Positions 52,006 through 64,000 of a stretch of DNA of 64,000 bases are shown in pieces (positions within the stretch are counted from its first letter, which is position 1; the number at the start of each line of letters is the position of its first letter). Position numbers and translations under genes: made by a program. The stretch lies in NCBI RefSeq assembly GCF_023100845.1, contig NZ_CP095864.1, forward strand, positions 1,178,001-1,242,000, read 5' to 3'. The notes under the pieces are model-generated. The model did not search any database, was not told the DNA's origin, and saw only the letters and a list, made by a program, of their open reading frames with translations. This DNA comes from Gordonia sp. PP30 (GTDB lineage Bacteria > Actinomycetota > Actinomycetes > Mycobacteriales > Mycobacteriaceae).

Positions 52006-52093
52006 GGTCGCCATCGTAGTGTTCCTCCCCCGTCATGTCTCCAGTGAAGACGGGGGAGGGCGCGCCTGCCAGACCCTACCCGCGAGTTGTGGA

Positions 52094-53488
52094 CTACCGC
52101 TCGCGGTCGAGGTTCGCCATCTTCAGCACGTCGAGACGACGGTCGAGTTCCTCCTCGGAGAGGGCGTCGCCGATCAGGCCGCGGTCGATCACGGTCTGCC
52201 GGATGGTCTTGCCCTCCTTGAGGGCCTCCTTGGCGACGGCCGCCGCCTCTTCGTAGCCGATGGCGCTGTTGAGCGGCGTGACGATCGAGGGGCTCGACTC
52301 GGCGAGGGTGCGCAGCCGGTCCTCGTGCGCCACCAGCCCGGAGATGCAGCGGTCGGCGAACAGCCGGGACACGTTCGCCAGCAGGGTGATCGACTCCAGC
52401 ACGTTGCGCGCCATCATCGGGATGTAGACGTTCAGTTCGAAGGCGCCGTTGCCGCCGCCCCAGGTGACGGCGGCGTCGTTCCCGATCACCTGCGCGGCGA
52501 CCTGCGTCACGGCCTCGGGGAGGACGGGATTCACTTTGCCGGGCATGATCGAACTGCCCGGCTGCAGGTCGGGAAGCGCGATCTCGCCGAGACCGGTGAG
52601 CGGGCCGGAGCCCATCCACCGGATGTCGTTGGCGATCTTGGTCAGCGAGACCGCGACCGTCTTGAGCTGGCCGGACAGTTCGACGAGGCCGTCGCGCGCG
52701 GCCTGCGCCTCGAAGTTGTTCTGGGCGAGCGCCAGCGCCTCGACGCCGGTGAGGCGCTGCAACTCGGCGACCACCTTGGTGCCGAAGCCGTCCGGGGCGT
52801 TGAGTCCGGTGCCGACCGCGGTGCCGCCGATCGGCAGTTCACCGACGCGGAGCAGTGTGCTCTGGACGCGTTCGATACCGGCCTCGATCTGCCGGGTGTA
52901 GCCGCCGAACTCCTGGCCGAGGGTCACCGGCACGGCGTCCATCAGGTGGGTGCGGCCACTCTTGACCACGGTGCGCCACGTATCGGACTTGACGCCGAGT
53001 TCGTCGGCCAGATGTTGCAGGGCGGGGACCAGATCGCGGACGACGCCCTCGGTGGCGGCGATGTGCGTCGCGGTGGGGAAGGTGTCGTTGGAACTCTGCG
53101 ACATGTTGACGTCGTCGTTCGGATGCACGTCGACGCCGCGGCGGGCACAGATCGAGGCGATCACCTCGTTGGCGTTCATGTTGGAGCTGGTGCCCGAGCC
53201 GGTCTGGAACACGTCGATCGGGAACTGGTCGTCGTGGCGCCCGTCGGCGATCTCGGTGGCCGCGGCGATGATGGCCTCGGCCTTGGTCTCGTCGAGCAGC
53301 CCGAGGTCGGAGTTGACCTGTGCGCAGGCCGCCTTGAGCAGGCCCATGGCGCGGATCTGGGAGCGTTCCAGCGGACGGAACGAGATCGGGAAGTTCTCCA
53401 CGGCGCGCTGGGTCTGCGCCCGCCAGAGGGCGTCGACGGGCACCTTGACCTCGCCCATGGTGTCGTGCTCGATGCGGTACTCGGTCAT
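52094..53488 (-). CDS. fumC: fumarate hydratase, class II
   Basis: Iron-independent fumarase of the TCA cycle, 464 residues and full length. Signatures are [34 protein letters not shown] and the family signature [11 protein letters not shown] (about 318-328). ATG 53488 has a GAGGAG site. It matches Rv1098c. It lies downstream of a class I fumarase gene on the same strand, separated by a hairpin terminator and an iron-box-like palindrome. Confidence 0.97.
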   Translation of the reverse strand: MTEYRIEHDTMGEVKVPVDALWRAQTQRAVENFPISFRPLERSQIRAMGLLKAACAQVNSDLGLLDETKAEAIIAAATEIADGRHDDQFPIDVFQTGSGTSSNMNANEVIASICARRGVDVHPNDDVNMSQSSNDTFPTATHIAATEGVVRDLVPALQHLADELGVKSDTWRTVVKSGRTHLMDAVPVTLGQEFGGYTRQIEAGIERVQSTLLRVGELPIGGTAVGTGLNAPDGFGTKVVAELQRLTGVEALALAQNNFEAQAARDGLVELSGQLKTVAVSLTKIANDIRWMGSGPLTGLGEIALPDLQPGSSIMPGKVNPVLPEAVTQVAAQVIGNDAAVTWGGGNGAFELNVYIPMMARNVLESITLLANVSRLFADRCISGLVAHEDRLRTLAESSPSIVTPLNSAIGYEEAAAVAKEALKEGKTIRQTVIDRGLIGDALSEEELDRRLDVLKMANLDRER

Positions 53489-53512
53489 CGGTCTGCTCCT
53501 CGCGCCAGAGAA

Positions 53513-53529
53513 CTTTAGGGTTACCTAAC
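53513..53529 (-). promoter_or_regulatory. iron-box-like sequence upstream of fumC
   Basis: On the minus strand GTTAGGTAACCCTAAAG. Its left half matches the DtxR/IdeR consensus TTAGGTTAGGCTAACCTAA well, its right half only partly. It overlaps a TAAAGT -10 candidate 24 nt before the fumC ATG. Confidence 0.35.
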
Positions 53530-53549
53530 TCTAGCGCGCGGATCTGAGA

Positions 53550-53588
53550 CGGCGGGTTGTGGGTCGTCACGACCCCACAACCCCGCCG
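53550..53588 (-). terminator. long hairpin terminator of the class I fumarase gene
   Basis: CGGCGGGTTGTGGGTCGT (53550-53567) pairs with ACGACCCCACAACCCCGCCG (53569-53588), 18 base pairs with two bulged C. It lies in the gap between the two fumarase genes. Confidence 0.75.
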
Positions 53589-53652
53589 TGTCACCGCATC
53601 ACTCGGGGCAGTGTCCTCGCCCGTTGCGCTCGACGAGCTCGGCCCTGACGGG

Positions 53653-55353
<1,701 letters not shown>

Positions 55354-55399
55354 GGGTCTCGATGATACGGAGCACCCGCCCTGACCTGCGTCTTAGTGC

Positions 55400-55418
55400 A
55401 TCCTAACTCGGCTAGGAT
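55400..55418. promoter_or_regulatory. inverted repeat between fumA and the TRIC gene
   Basis: ATCCTA, 7 nt, TAGGAT (perfect 6-bp arms), 9 bp before the TRIC start and 46 bp before the fumA start. The TAGGAT arm could double as the -10 box of the TRIC gene. Confidence 0.4.
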
Positions 55419-55426
55419 TCGTATCC

Positions 55427-56089
55427 GTGACGGGAATCAATGATGCGGCGTCGACGCTCCACCACATCGGCGAGCTGGCCGGAGTGGTGGCCTTCGCGGC
55501 GTCCGGGGCGCTCACAGCGGTGCGCCGGCACCTGGACGTCGTCGGCATCATGCTGCTGTCGGTGGCGACGTCGCTCGGCGGCGGTGTGATCCGCGACGTC
55601 ATGATCGGTAATACGCCGCCGAGCGCGTTCACCAACATGCAGTACCTGATCTGCGCGTTGATCGCCGGGGCCGTGGTGTGCGTCTGGCATCCGCCGTTCC
55701 GCTACACCCGCTGGCCGCTGGACATCACCGATGCGATCGGCCTCGGCCTGTTCGCGGTGACCGGCACCGTCATCGCCTACAGTGCGGGCCTCAACGCGCC
55801 CGGATCGGCGCTGCTCGGTATGACCACGGCGATCGGTGGCGGTGCGATCCGCGACGTGCTCACCGGTCAGGTGCCGAGCGTGTTGCTGCCTCAGCAGCAC
55901 CTGTACGCGATCCCCGCGCTGCTCTGCTCCTCGACGGTCGCCGCGCTGCTCCGCTTCGCGCATTACCAGCCGTGGATGGGCCTGGCGTGCGCCGCGATGG
56001 CCACCGCGGTGCGGCTGGCGTCCCTGCGGTTCAGCTGGCACGGCCCGCAACCGTGGTACGTGGCGCGGTGGCGGCGCGATCGCCTCTGA
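55427..56089 (+). CDS. trimeric intracellular cation (TRIC) channel family protein
   Basis: A 220-residue membrane protein formed by an internal duplication (UPF0126 repeats). LLSVATSLGGGVIRDVMIG near residue 50 is echoed by GMTTAIGGGAIRDVLTG near 140, each with the conserved Gly-Gly-Gly-x-x-Arg-Asp. Seven helices are expected. Prokaryotic TRIC proteins conduct K+ and possibly other cations. GTG 55427. Convergent with the phospholipase gene (11 bp gap). Confidence 0.88.
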   Translation: MTGINDAASTLHHIGELAGVVAFAASGALTAVRRHLDVVGIMLLSVATSLGGGVIRDVMIGNTPPSAFTNMQYLICALIAGAVVCVWHPPFRYTRWPLDITDAIGLGLFAVTGTVIAYSAGLNAPGSALLGMTTAIGGGAIRDVLTGQVPSVLLPQQHLYAIPALLCSSTVAALLRFAHYQPWMGLACAAMATAVRLASLRFSWHGPQPWYVARWRRDRL

Positions 56090-56100
56090 TCAGACTCTGA

Positions 56101-57642
56101 TCAGACGACGCCCGAGGGCGCGCGCCGCGTGCCCGGCTGCTGGCGCGGCATCCGGTTCGGCGGTACCGGGTAGGCGATACCCATTCCGGCGGTGCCCAGG
56201 GCGATGTTGGGCCCGCACTGAACCAGCGAGTTCTTCATCTCGGGGACCGGATCGCCGAGGTGCGGGCGCGCGGCGTTCGGCTTGCGGGCGAAGTCGAACG
56301 CCGACGTCATGTCGCCGGTCACGCTGCGCCGCCACTTCGTCAGATTCGGGACGTCGACGCCGAAGCGGCGCTCGATGAGCCGCAGCTGGGAGGTGTGATC
56401 GAAGGTCTCCGACGCGACCAGGCCGCCGCGCGAATACGGCGAGATCACCAGACCGGGGACGCGATAGCCCAGACCGATCGGGCCGCGGATGCCCTTGGCG
56501 CCGTCCACGTTCGCCAGGTTCTTGACGGTGACGTACTCGCCGGGGGTGCCGGGCGGCGCGGTCGGTGGGACCACGTGGTCGTAGAAGCCGCCGTTCTCGT
56601 CGTAGCTGATGATCAGCGCGGTCTTCTCCCAGACCGCCGGATTGGAGGTCAGGATGTCGAGCAGCTGCACGATGCCGACGGCGCCCAGGGCGGCCGGCAG
56701 CGCCGGGTGTTCGCAGTTCATCACCGGTGGGATGACCCAGGAGACCTTCGGCAGCCGGTTGTTCTTGACGTCCTGGGCGAAACCGTCCGGGTAGGTGGGC
56801 GCGATGCCGCGCCGGTAGAGCTCGGACTTCGGGTCCTGTGCCTGCTTGAAGCAGCCCATCATGCCGTCCAGGATCACCGACGAGATCGGGCCCAGATCGC
56901 GGTTGTTGTAGATCTTCCAGCTGACGCCGGCGTCGCGCAGGTTCTCCGGCATGGTCCGCCAGCTGTAGGCGTTCTTCGGGATGATCGTCGGCGTGGTCAG
57001 CAGCGGGCCGCCGTGCGTGCCGTCCGGATCGAGGGTGGCGCTCATCCAGTACAGGCGGTTGGGATCGGTGGGACCGAGCACCGAGCAGTGGTAGTTGTCG
57101 CAGAGCGTGAAGGTCTCGGCGAGCAGCCGGTGCACGGGGATGTCCTCGCGCTCGTAGTACCCCATCAGCGCGGGTGCGTTGTTCGGCCCGACCGCCTTGA
57201 TCGACATCGGCAGCCAGCGGTCGTTGCGCCCGCCGTGGAGGGCCTCGTGCATGCCCTGCCACGAGTGGTCGGGGTCGTTGATGCACGAGCCGTCGAGCGA
57301 CGCGTCGTGCTGGGTGTTCAGCCGGAAGGGGAGCGTGTAGCCGGTGCGGGTGGGGCCCTTACCGGGTGCCCAGCCGTGCTGTTTGAGCGCGTCACCGGCG
57401 TCGGCGAAGCCCCGGACGCCGGAGTACGTGCCGAAGTAGTGATCGAACGACCGGTTCTCCTGCATGAAGAGCACGATGTGCTCGATGTCGTGCAGGCCGC
57501 CGGTCCCGGCCGGGTCGGCCGACGCGTACGCCTTCTCGATGATCGGCGCCGCCCACGACGTGAGCAGAGCGGTACCGCCGACGGCACCCACGCGCCGCAT
57601 GAACTCCCGCCGGTTCATCCCGGCGATCTGATCTGACCCCAT
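56101..57642 (-). CDS. Tat-exported phospholipase C / phosphoesterase
   Basis: A 513-residue secreted enzyme of the AcpA/PlcA family. The twin-arginine signal [18 protein letters not shown] (about 9-26) is followed by a cleavage-like AYASA. Catalytic and metal motifs are [27 protein letters not shown] and [14 protein letters not shown]. The family includes mycobacterial phospholipases C, but substrate cannot be assigned. A C-terminal Pro/Arg-rich tail is present. TAGCGT lies 8 nt before ATG 57642. Confidence 0.88.
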   Translation of the reverse strand: MGSDQIAGMNRREFMRRVGAVGGTALLTSWAAPIIEKAYASADPAGTGGLHDIEHIVLFMQENRSFDHYFGTYSGVRGFADAGDALKQHGWAPGKGPTRTGYTLPFRLNTQHDASLDGSCINDPDHSWQGMHEALHGGRNDRWLPMSIKAVGPNNAPALMGYYEREDIPVHRLLAETFTLCDNYHCSVLGPTDPNRLYWMSATLDPDGTHGGPLLTTPTIIPKNAYSWRTMPENLRDAGVSWKIYNNRDLGPISSVILDGMMGCFKQAQDPKSELYRRGIAPTYPDGFAQDVKNNRLPKVSWVIPPVMNCEHPALPAALGAVGIVQLLDILTSNPAVWEKTALIISYDENGGFYDHVVPPTAPPGTPGEYVTVKNLANVDGAKGIRGPIGLGYRVPGLVISPYSRGGLVASETFDHTSQLRLIERRFGVDVPNLTKWRRSVTGDMTSAFDFARKPNAARPHLGDPVPEMKNSLVQCGPNIALGTAGMGIAYPVPPNRMPRQQPGTRRAPSGVV

Positions 57643-57721
57643 GAGTGGTGACGCTAGCGCACCCGGAGCGCTCGCGCCGGGTTCACCCGCGGAGTCGGCC
57701 GAGATGCCCGATTCGTGCCGC

Positions 57722-58525
57722 TCAGGGCCGGTATTCGACGTCCGCGTACTCGGCCACCTCGTCGGCGAGGAGCCGGGCCAACTCGTCGCCCTCGGTCCGC
57801 CAGCGGGCCGAGGCGCGGGGATCCGGCTCGCGATCCTCGTCGAAGATGCCCTCCCAATCCCGTTGCCACGCGGCCAGCCGCCCCGCGAGCTCTGGAGAGA
57901 GGAAATAGGTGTCCGGACCGGTCGTGTAGCCGACGTCCCAGGCGCCGGCCGAGTTCTCCCACAGCGGGTAGTCGCGGCCCCAGTCCGGAAACAACCGGAT
58001 CACGCGGCGCGCCGGTGGCATTCCGCCGCCCCAGGTGCCCTGCCTCGGCCTGGGTTCGAAGCCGCGCGGTGTCGACGCCCAGAGTTCGGGGCCCTCGCCG
58101 AGCGCGGCGAGGCCGTACAGTGCGCGGGTCGCCGCCTGCTGAAACGAGAACTCCGAGAGATCCGGCGGCGGGTCGTCGACGGTGACGCCGGCCCGGGTCG
58201 CCGAGCCGCCGGGCACCGGCTCGACAGACCACACCAGAGTCAAGGGCCGCCGCGGGTCGCGCAATTCCAGCGACAGCCGCCCGGCGGTCTCATCGACGAC
58301 GCCGAAGCGCGCGGTCGTCGACCGCTCCGCGGCCTCGGTGAACGGCCAGGCGAGGCGCAGCGGGAACTCGGCGCCCGCCGTCACATCGTTCACCGGACGG
58401 TCGGCGGTCATCCCCTCCGGCAGCAGGAGTGGCCAGTTCGCGGCGACGGTGAGCACACCGAAGACGGCGGCGGCCTCCGCGCGGATGTCGATGAACGCGC
58501 GGAGGCCGCCACTGGTCTCGGGCAT
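57722..58525 (-). CDS. conserved hypothetical protein downstream of glpX
   Basis: A 267-residue soluble protein. The first 130 residues ([27 protein letters not shown] ...) resemble an SRPBCC/polyketide-cyclase-like fold at low certainty. The rest is rich in Trp, Arg and Pro with a [15 protein letters not shown] block. It starts 4 bp after glpX stops, so it is co-transcribed with glpX. No catalytic motif recognised. Confidence 0.6.
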   Translation of the reverse strand: MPETSGGLRAFIDIRAEAAAVFGVLTVAANWPLLLPEGMTADRPVNDVTAGAEFPLRLAWPFTEAAERSTTARFGVVDETAGRLSLELRDPRRPLTLVWSVEPVPGGSATRAGVTVDDPPPDLSEFSFQQAATRALYGLAALGEGPELWASTPRGFEPRPRQGTWGGGMPPARRVIRLFPDWGRDYPLWENSAGAWDVGYTTGPDTYFLSPELAGRLAAWQRDWEGIFDEDREPDPRASARWRTEGDELARLLADEVAEYADVEYRP

Positions 58526-58529
58526 GGGG

Positions 58530-59516
58530 TCAGAGGTCGAGGCGGGCGAACTCGCGCAGCTTGGCGGTCTGGTGGCGGGCCTCGACGTTGCGCACGGTGC
58601 CCGACTTGGAGCGCATCACCAGCGAGCGGGTGGTGGCGCCGTTCGGACGGTAGGTGACGCCGCGCAGCATGTCGCCGTTGGTGACGCCGGTGGCGCAGAA
58701 GAACGAGTTGTCGCCGCGGACCAGGATGTCGTTGGTGAGCACCATGTCGAGGTCGTGGCCGGCGTCGATCGCCTTCTGCCGCTCGGCGTCGTCCTTCGGC
58801 CACAGCTGGCCCTGGATCTCGCCGCCCATGCACTTCATAGCGACGGCGGTGATGATGCCCTCGGGGGTGCCGCCGATACCCATCAGCATGTCGACGGTGC
58901 TGTAGTCACCGGCGGCGGCGATCGCACCGGCGACGTCGCCGTCGGAGATCAGGCGGATCTTGGCGCCGGCCTCGCGGATCTCGCGGATCAGCTCGGCGTG
59001 GCGGGGACGGTCGAGCACGACGACGGTGAGGTCGGCCACGTCGATGCCCTTGGCGGCGGCCACCGAGTTGATGTTCCAGGCGACCGGCTGGGTGATGTCG
59101 ATGGCGCCCTTGGCTTCCGGGCCGACGGCGATCTTGTTCATGTAGAAGACGGCCGACGGGTCGTACATGGTGCCGCGCTCGGAGACGGCGATCACCGCGA
59201 TCGAGTTGGGGCGGCCCTCGGCCATCAGCGTGGTGCCGTCGATCGGGTCGACGGCGACGTCGACCTCGGGGCCCTCGCCGTTGCCCACCTCTTCGCCGTT
59301 GTACAGCATCGGGGCCTCGTCCTTCTCGCCCTCGCCGATCACCACGACGCCCCGCATGGACACCGTCGACAGCAGCTCGCGCATGGCGTCGACGGCGGCA
59401 CCGTCACCGGCGTTCTTGTCGCCGCGGCCGACCCAGCGGCCGGCCGCGAGAGCAGCGGCCTCGGTCACGCGGACGAGTTCCATGGCCAGGTTGCGGTCCG
59501 GGGCTTGCTTCGACAT
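58530..59516 (-). CDS. glpX: fructose-1,6-bisphosphatase, class II
   Basis: Gluconeogenic enzyme, the main FBPase of mycolic actinobacteria (Rv1099c). At 328 residues it is full length. Metal and substrate motifs are [53 protein letters not shown] and [16 protein letters not shown] 59516 has an AAGGAG site; the upstream frame start at 59564 is not needed. Divergent from the DUF4245 gene. Confidence 0.97.
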   Translation of the reverse strand: MSKQAPDRNLAMELVRVTEAAALAAGRWVGRGDKNAGDGAAVDAMRELLSTVSMRGVVVIGEGEKDEAPMLYNGEEVGNGEGPEVDVAVDPIDGTTLMAEGRPNSIAVIAVSERGTMYDPSAVFYMNKIAVGPEAKGAIDITQPVAWNINSVAAAKGIDVADLTVVVLDRPRHAELIREIREAGAKIRLISDGDVAGAIAAAGDYSTVDMLMGIGGTPEGIITAVAMKCMGGEIQGQLWPKDDAERQKAIDAGHDLDMVLTNDILVRGDNSFFCATGVTNGDMLRGVTYRPNGATTRSLVMRSKSGTVRNVEARHQTAKLREFARLDL

Positions 59517-59611
59517 GTGGTCGGCTCCTTGCGTCGGTGCGTGAGATTGCTCTGATTCTGTCACGACCGGCGATTGGTTCCGGCTCGGGGCCGACTGCGA
59601 TACTGGGCGTC

Positions 59612-60190
59612 ATGGCCGAGAAGAAACCGCGGATAATGCAAGACAGCCGGGACATGGTGTGGTCGCTGATCCCGCTGCTCGCGATCTGTGCGGTCTTCGC
59701 CGCGATCGCCGGACTCAGCCAGTGCAGTTTCTCCGGTGATGCCGCCAAACAGAACATCCCGCATTTCGACAGCGCCGCGGGATTCAAGGCGGACGCGCGG
59801 ACCATGCCGTTCCCGATCCGCGAGCCGGCGGTCCCCGCCGCGTGGATCGCGAACTCCGGTTCCACCACCGATGTCGGCAGTTCGCTGGCCAGCAACGTCG
59901 GCTGGATCACCGCGCAGAAGGACGGCAACTTCGTTCAGCTGACCCAGTCCGGCGCCACCGAGGAACAGCTGGCGCGCTCCCTCGGCGGGGACTCGGTGAC
60001 CGGTACCGGCGACAAGACCATCGCCGGCCACCACTGGATCGCCTACCTGGACACCGAGAAGAACAACAAGGTGTGGATCACCGACCTCGGCGACGTCCGG
60101 ATCGCGGTGCTGAGTTCAGGCGCCGAGGACGACATGACCGTGCTCGCGAAGGCCGTGCTCGCCGCGTCGCCGCTGCCGCGGGATCAGTAG
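59612..60190 (+). CDS. DUF4245 membrane-anchored protein
   Basis: A 192-residue protein with one N-terminal helix (WSLIPLLAICAVFAAIAGL, about 17-35) and an extracytoplasmic domain (PFPIREPAVPAAWIANSG ... TVLAKAVLAASPLP). It is the conserved neighbour of glpX (Rv1100), function unknown. ATG 59612 is chosen because the helix follows closely. Convergent with the 60207 gene. Confidence 0.82.
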   Translation: MAEKKPRIMQDSRDMVWSLIPLLAICAVFAAIAGLSQCSFSGDAAKQNIPHFDSAAGFKADARTMPFPIREPAVPAAWIANSGSTTDVGSSLASNVGWITAQKDGNFVQLTQSGATEEQLARSLGGDSVTGTGDKTIAGHHWIAYLDTEKNNKVWITDLGDVRIAVLSSGAEDDMTVLAKAVLAASPLPRDQ

Positions 60191-60206
60191 CGGCTGATCG
60201 CCTGCT

Positions 60207-60833
60207 TCAGTCGCCGGTCAGACGGTCGGCGATGTACGGCCAGGTGGCGTGCTGTTCCCAGGCTGCCAGGGTCGGTCCGGCGCGATCGGCGAGCGCTGCC
60301 ATCCGCGTCTCGTCACGGACGCGCCAGCCGAACGGGTAGGGATGGGCGCGCACGTGCGCGGTCAGCAGGAGCACCATGTCGTCGTCGGAGGCGGCCTCGC
60401 GGTCGCGTCGCAGCTGCCCTCGCTCCCGGAAGTACGACGTCCAGCTTCCGTCGGGCGAACGGTCCGCCCAGAATTCGGGATCGCTGTGGTAACCGATGCG
60501 GTCGCGTTCGATGAACCACCTCTGGTATCCGTCGAGCGCCGCCGCGTTGAGCGCGGTGGCCAGATTCCACGGCGTCCAGGGTGCCGGGAAGAACGTCGAC
60601 AGTGCGATCCGCAGTACCCAGGGCTCGAGGCCGGTGCCCGGTGCCGCGCCCGGCAGGATCGACAGCAGGGCGAAGGTCGCCGGATCGAACCGGCCCGCGG
60701 CCCGCGCCAGGCAGAAGACGTGTTCGGCCAGTGCCGAATGGAACGCCCGGCTCTGTTCGGCGTCGTCGAACGGCGGCACCGGAATCCCGGGGACCGGCGG
60801 GCGGCCCCACGGGATGTCCTGGCGTTCGATCAT
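60207..60833 (-). CDS. conserved hypothetical protein after xseB
   Basis: A 208-residue soluble protein, Trp- and Pro-rich, with no motif I recognise (LALSTFFPAPW-like, GYQRWFIERDRIGYHSDPEFW, HVRAHPYPFGWRVRDE). It starts 11 bp after the xseB stop and is the last gene of the minus-strand operon 62995-60207. Function unknown. Confidence 0.6.
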   Translation of the reverse strand: MIERQDIPWGRPPVPGIPVPPFDDAEQSRAFHSALAEHVFCLARAAGRFDPATFALLSILPGAAPGTGLEPWVLRIALSTFFPAPWTPWNLATALNAAALDGYQRWFIERDRIGYHSDPEFWADRSPDGSWTSYFRERGQLRRDREAASDDDMVLLLTAHVRAHPYPFGWRVRDETRMAALADRAGPTLAAWEQHATWPYIADRLTGD

Positions 60834-60844
60834 GAGGCGATGAC

Positions 60845-61054
60845 CTAGTCGTCGCTGTTCAGCGCGGCCTCGATGCGCTCGGCGGCGCCCTGCAACTGCG
60901 CCTGACAGTGGGTGGCGAGGGCTTCGCCGCGCTCCCACAGAGCCAGCGACTCGTCGAGGCCCAATCCGCCGTGCTCCAGCGTCGCCACCACCTGGGCGAG
61001 CTCGTCGCGGGCGGCCTCGTAGCCGAGTGATTCCACGGGTGCCTGGTCGGTCAC
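60845..61054 (-). CDS. xseB: exodeoxyribonuclease VII small subunit
   Basis: A 69-residue helical protein that coats XseA. The family block is [39 protein letters not shown] 61054 overlaps the xseA stop by 4 nt, giving coupled translation as is usual for this pair (Rv1107c). Confidence 0.95.
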   Translation of the reverse strand: MTDQAPVESLGYEAARDELAQVVATLEHGGLGLDESLALWERGEALATHCQAQLQGAAERIEAALNSDD

Positions 61055-62289
61055 GGGTGTCCTTCCTGTTCGACGACGGCGCGCGCGGCCCCGTCGGCCA
61101 CCCGGATACGCACCCGCGCCCCGGACGGTAGTTGATCGACACTGCTCACCGCGTGCGGCGCGTCGTCGTCGAGCCGCTGCACGACGGCGTAACCGCGCGC
61201 CAGCGTCTGCGCGGGCCCCAGGGTCGCGAGGCGCGCCGACAGCTGTGCGTGCCGGTGCTGCTCGACGGTGAGGTGGTGCCGGACGGAGCGGCGCAGGTCA
61301 CCGGTGAGCCGGTCGACGGCCGCACGTTGTTCGTCGACCAGGCGCAGCGGCCGGGCGAGGACGGGCCGCGCGCGCAGGCCGTCGATCAGCCGCTGTTCCC
61401 GGGTGACCCAGTTGCGCAGGGCGTGCGCGCTGCGGTTGCGGAGCGCCTCGATGCCGGCGAGTTCGGCCTCGACCTCGGGCACCACGCGTTTGGCGGCATC
61501 GGTCGGGGTGGCGGCGCGGACATCGGCGACCAGATCGAGCAGTGGATTGTCCGGTTCGTGGCCGATCGCGCTGACCACCGGCGTGCGGCACGCGGCGACG
61601 GCGCGCAGCAGCGTCTCGTCGGAGAACGGCAGCAGGTCTTCGACGCTGCCGCCGCCGCGGGCGATCACGATCACCTCGACGTGCGGGTCGGCGTCGAGCA
61701 GTTCCAGTTGTTCGACGATGGCCGGGACCGCGAGGGGGCCCTGTACCGGCGTCTCACTCAGGCGCACCCGCACGTGGCCCCAGCGGGCGGTGGCCACGGC
61801 GATCACGTCGCGCTGCGCGGCGCTGCCGCGGCCGCTGATCAGGCCGATGGTGTGCGGCAGGAAGGGGAGCGGCCGCTTGCGCCGGGCGTCGAACAGTCCC
61901 TCGGCGGCCAGCAGCGACTTGATCCGCTCGATACGGGCGAGCAGCTGGCCGATGCCGACCGGGCGGATGTCGGTGACCCGCAGCGACAGGGTGCCGCGCC
62001 CGGCGTAGAAGCTGGGGCGGCCGTAGACCACCACGCGGGCGCCCTCGGTCAGCGGCACCTCGCTGCGCCGCAGCAGGTCCGGGTCGCAGGTGAGCGAGAT
62101 CGAGATGTCCGCGGCCGGGTCGCGCAGCGTGAGGAACGCGGTGCGGGTGCCCGGCCGGGCGTTGACCTGCGTCAGCTGACCCTCGACCCAGACCTGGCCG
62201 AGGCGGTGGATCCATTCGGCGAGCTTGAAGCTGAGGGTGCGGACCGGCCAGGGGTTCTCCGCCGTGTTGGGCGCGGAGTCACCGGTCAT
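61051..62289 (-). CDS. xseA: exodeoxyribonuclease VII large subunit
   Basis: Single-strand-specific exonuclease of 412 residues. The N-terminal OB-fold (about 20-115) is followed by the catalytic domain with [37 protein letters not shown] and [20 protein letters not shown] coiled-coil region follows for XseB binding. ATG 62289 is 4 nt after the stop of the Rv1109c-like gene. Matches Rv1108c. Confidence 0.97.
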   Translation of the reverse strand: MTGDSAPNTAENPWPVRTLSFKLAEWIHRLGQVWVEGQLTQVNARPGTRTAFLTLRDPAADISISLTCDPDLLRRSEVPLTEGARVVVYGRPSFYAGRGTLSLRVTDIRPVGIGQLLARIERIKSLLAAEGLFDARRKRPLPFLPHTIGLISGRGSAAQRDVIAVATARWGHVRVRLSETPVQGPLAVPAIVEQLELLDADPHVEVIVIARGGGSVEDLLPFSDETLLRAVAACRTPVVSAIGHEPDNPLLDLVADVRAATPTDAAKRVVPEVEAELAGIEALRNRSAHALRNWVTREQRLIDGLRARPVLARPLRLVDEQRAAVDRLTGDLRRSVRHHLTVEQHRHAQLSARLATLGPAQTLARGYAVVQRLDDDAPHAVSSVDQLPSGARVRIRVADGAARAVVEQEGHP

Positions 62290-62293
62290 TCGC

Positions 62294-62995
62294 TCACGCC
62301 GACGGGCTCGACTTCTTCTGGTGGCTGGCGATCCGGTTGTCGATCATCGTGACGAACGGGGTGCGGTTGCGGCCGGCCCGCTCGTACGCGGCCAGGGCCT
62401 CGAGATCGTCGGTGGACAGACCGCGCAGCTTGGCGCGCAGCTGGGCGAGGGTGAGGCCGTCGTACTCGAGGGTCTCCGCGATCGCCGGCGCGTCGGCGGC
62501 CGGTGCGGGCTTCGCGGCTGCGTCCGGCCCCGGGGCGGGCGCGGCGTCGGCCGGCGGCGAGCTGTAGAGCGCGAAGCGTCCCGCGGTGGCCGACGGCGGC
62601 TCGGCATCGAGGGCCGTCGTCGCCGGTACCGGCGCGGCCTGGCGGGCCGGTTTGCGGGCGGTCTTCTTCGCGGCGGGCGGCGCGGTCGCGGCTGCCTTGG
62701 CGAGTGTCGTCGGCGGGGCCGGCTCGGGCTCGGGCAGGCTGATGACGGCCTCGTCGTCGTCGAACCGGGCCCACGACGGCTGTTCCTCCGGCTGATCGCA
62801 GAAGGGGGCGAAGAACTCGTCGCCCTTGATCGCCATCTCCGCGATGTTCTGCTGGATCCGCATGCCCATCTGCAGCCCGCGGCTCACCGCGGACATCGGG
62901 AAGGTGATGATCCGGGTCGGCAACCGCTTGGTCTCGTCGAGGGTGGTCACCAGCACGCCGGCGGCCACGCGAGCGGGATACGGAGGACGTCTCAT
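62294..62995 (-). CDS. lipid-droplet-associated-type protein (Rv1109c-like)
   Basis: A 233-residue protein. The conserved N-terminus ([24 protein letters not shown] ... [30 protein letters not shown]) forms amphipathic helices. A low-complexity Ala/Pro/Lys linker (about 90-180) and a short conserved C-terminus ([24 protein letters not shown]) follow. Orthologues are annotated as lipid droplet-associated in some genomes; I cannot confirm that from sequence. First gene of the xseA-xseB operon, divergent from ispH. Confidence 0.75.
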   Translation of the reverse strand: MRRPPYPARVAAGVLVTTLDETKRLPTRIITFPMSAVSRGLQMGMRIQQNIAEMAIKGDEFFAPFCDQPEEQPSWARFDDDEAVISLPEPEPAPPTTLAKAAATAPPAAKKTARKPARQAAPVPATTALDAEPPSATAGRFALYSSPPADAAPAPGPDAAAKPAPAADAPAIAETLEYDGLTLAQLRAKLRGLSTDDLEALAAYERAGRNRTPFVTMIDNRIASHQKKSSPSA

Positions 62996-63029
62996 GCTTT
63001 CACTGTGCCACATCCGTACCCTGGGAGTT

Positions 63030-64000
63030 ATGGCCGATACCGATCATTTCCCGTCGCAAGACTCGCCCAAGCGCGTCCTGCTCGCCTCGCCGCGCGGCTA
63101 CTGCGCCGGAGTCGACCGGGCGGTGGAAACCGTCGAGCGCGCACTCGACAAGCACGGCGCCCCGGTGTATGTCCGCAAGGAGATCGTGCACAACCGGCAT
63201 GTGGTCGACACGCTCGCCGAACGCGGTGCCATCTTCGTCAGCGAGACCGACGAGGTGCCGGAAGGCGCCATCGTCGTCTTCTCGGCGCACGGGGTGTCGC
63301 CGGAGGTGCACGCCACCGCCGAGCGCCGGAACCTCAAGACGATCGACGCCACCTGCCCGCTGGTCACCAAGGTGCACCAGGAGGCCAAGCGCTTCGCCCG
63401 CGACGACTACGACATCCTGCTGATCGGCCACGAGGGCCATGAAGAGGTGGAGGGCACCGCCGGGGAGGCACCGCAGCACATCCAGTTGGTCGACGGCCCC
63501 GATCATGTCGACGACGTGCAGGTGCGCGACGAGGCCAAACTGGTGTGGCTCTCCCAGACCACGCTGTCGGTGGACGAGACGATGGAGACCGTCAAGCGGC
63601 TGCGTGAGCGCTTCCCGCTGCTCAACGACCCGCCGTCGGACGACATCTGCTACGCCACCCAGAACCGGCAGGGTGCGGTGAAGGCGATGGCCCCGGACTG
63701 CGATCTGGTGATCGTCGTCGGATCCAAGAACTCGTCGAACTCGGTGCGCCTGGTGGAGGTGGCGCTGCAGAACGGTGCGCAGGCGTCGTACCTGGTCGAT
63801 TACGCGCGCGAGATGGACCTGGCCTGGCTGGACGGGGTGTCGACCGTGGGGGTGACGTCCGGCGCGTCGGTGCCCGAGGTGCTGGTGCGCGGCGTGCTCG
63901 ACCTGCTGGCCGAACACGGCTTCACCCAGGTCGACACCGTCACGACGGCGGAGGAGACGCTGACCTTCGCGCTTCCGCGCGAGCTGCGCCCGGCCCGGAA
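63030..64000 (+). CDS. ispH: 4-hydroxy-3-methylbut-2-enyl diphosphate reductase, 3' end cut
   Basis: Last enzyme of the MEP isoprenoid pathway. The visible 323 residues include the three cluster cysteines: [24 protein letters not shown] and [13 protein letters not shown]. Substrate motifs VFSAHGVSP and [15 protein letters not shown] are present, with [11 protein letters not shown] near the end. The frame is still open at 64000, so only a short C-terminal part is missing. ATG 63030 is exactly 7 nt after TACCCT (leaderless). Matches lytB2 (Rv1110). Confidence 0.96.
   Translation, partial: MADTDHFPSQDSPKRVLLASPRGYCAGVDRAVETVERALDKHGAPVYVRKEIVHNRHVVDTLAERGAIFVSETDEVPEGAIVVFSAHGVSPEVHATAERRNLKTIDATCPLVTKVHQEAKRFARDDYDILLIGHEGHEEVEGTAGEAPQHIQLVDGPDHVDDVQVRDEAKLVWLSQTTLSVDETMETVKRLRERFPLLNDPPSDDICYATQNRQGAVKAMAPDCDLVIVVGSKNSSNSVRLVEVALQNGAQASYLVDYAREMDLAWLDGVSTVGVTSGASVPEVLVRGVLDLLAEHGFTQVDTVTTAEETLTFALPRELRPAR

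Noticed and set aside
53513..53529. a firm IdeR site
   Set aside because: Only the left half fits the consensus well, so it is listed as iron-box-like at low confidence rather than as an operator.

Overview
The window is high-GC, gene-dense actinobacterial chromosome, most likely a mycolic-acid genus such as Gordonia or a close relative (Williamsia, Tsukamurella). Three things support this: mycothiol metabolism (Mca), a short-chain Z-prenyl diphosphate synthase, and a gene order that follows M. tuberculosis Rv1074c-Rv1110 as I remember it (thiolase, cbs, metB, greA, DUF4307, mca, Rv1083, Rv1084, Rv1085c, Rv1086, coaA, glyA, desA2, phoH2, fum, glpX, Rv1100, xseB, xseA, Rv1109c, ispH). Genus is an inference. 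Both edges cut genes: a thiolase on the left and ispH on the right.

Into this backbone several accessory blocks are inserted. (1) 3.66-7.8 kb: a decayed alpha/beta-hydrolase pseudogene, a small ESX/EspC-like protein with a DUF3558-type lipoprotein, two ECF-type promoter matches each followed by G-rich stem-loops, a 19-bp tandem repeat and an XRE regulator. (2) 13.2-17.3 kb: a histidine phosphatase, a DAHP synthase behind a Tyr-Trp-Arg-Phe leader peptide and attenuator, and a PepSY membrane protein pair. (3) 19.3-20.6 kb: an XRE/membrane-protein pair divergent from an unknown gene across a perfect 18-bp inverted repeat. (4) 27.5-41.8 kb: a methyltransferase, an L,D-transpeptidase-like protein, and a signalling locus with two atypical membrane kinases, a VWA protein, a PP2C phosphatase, a dispanin-like protein, two paralogous membrane proteins and two lipoproteins. 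A 13E12-type HNH gene interrupts it. (5) 41.8-51.4 kb: a selenocysteine cassette with a formate dehydrogenase whose catalytic residue is an in-frame TGA (fdhA-fdhB-fdhC), then selD, tRNA-Sec(TCA), selA and selB.

The genes combine as follows. cbs-metB form a transsulfuration pair. fdhABC needs SelD, SelA, SelB and tRNA-Sec, all encoded next door. The kinase, PP2C and VWA genes resemble the E. coli yegI/yegK/yegL arrangement and probably form a phospho-signalling module. Two unrelated fumarases (Fe-S class I and iron-independent class II) sit in tandem. xseA-xseB with two flanking genes form one minus-strand operon. Many genes have a TANNNT -10 box exactly 7 nt before the start codon, so leaderless transcription looks common here.

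Function calls come from motifs and remembered family features; no database search was possible.
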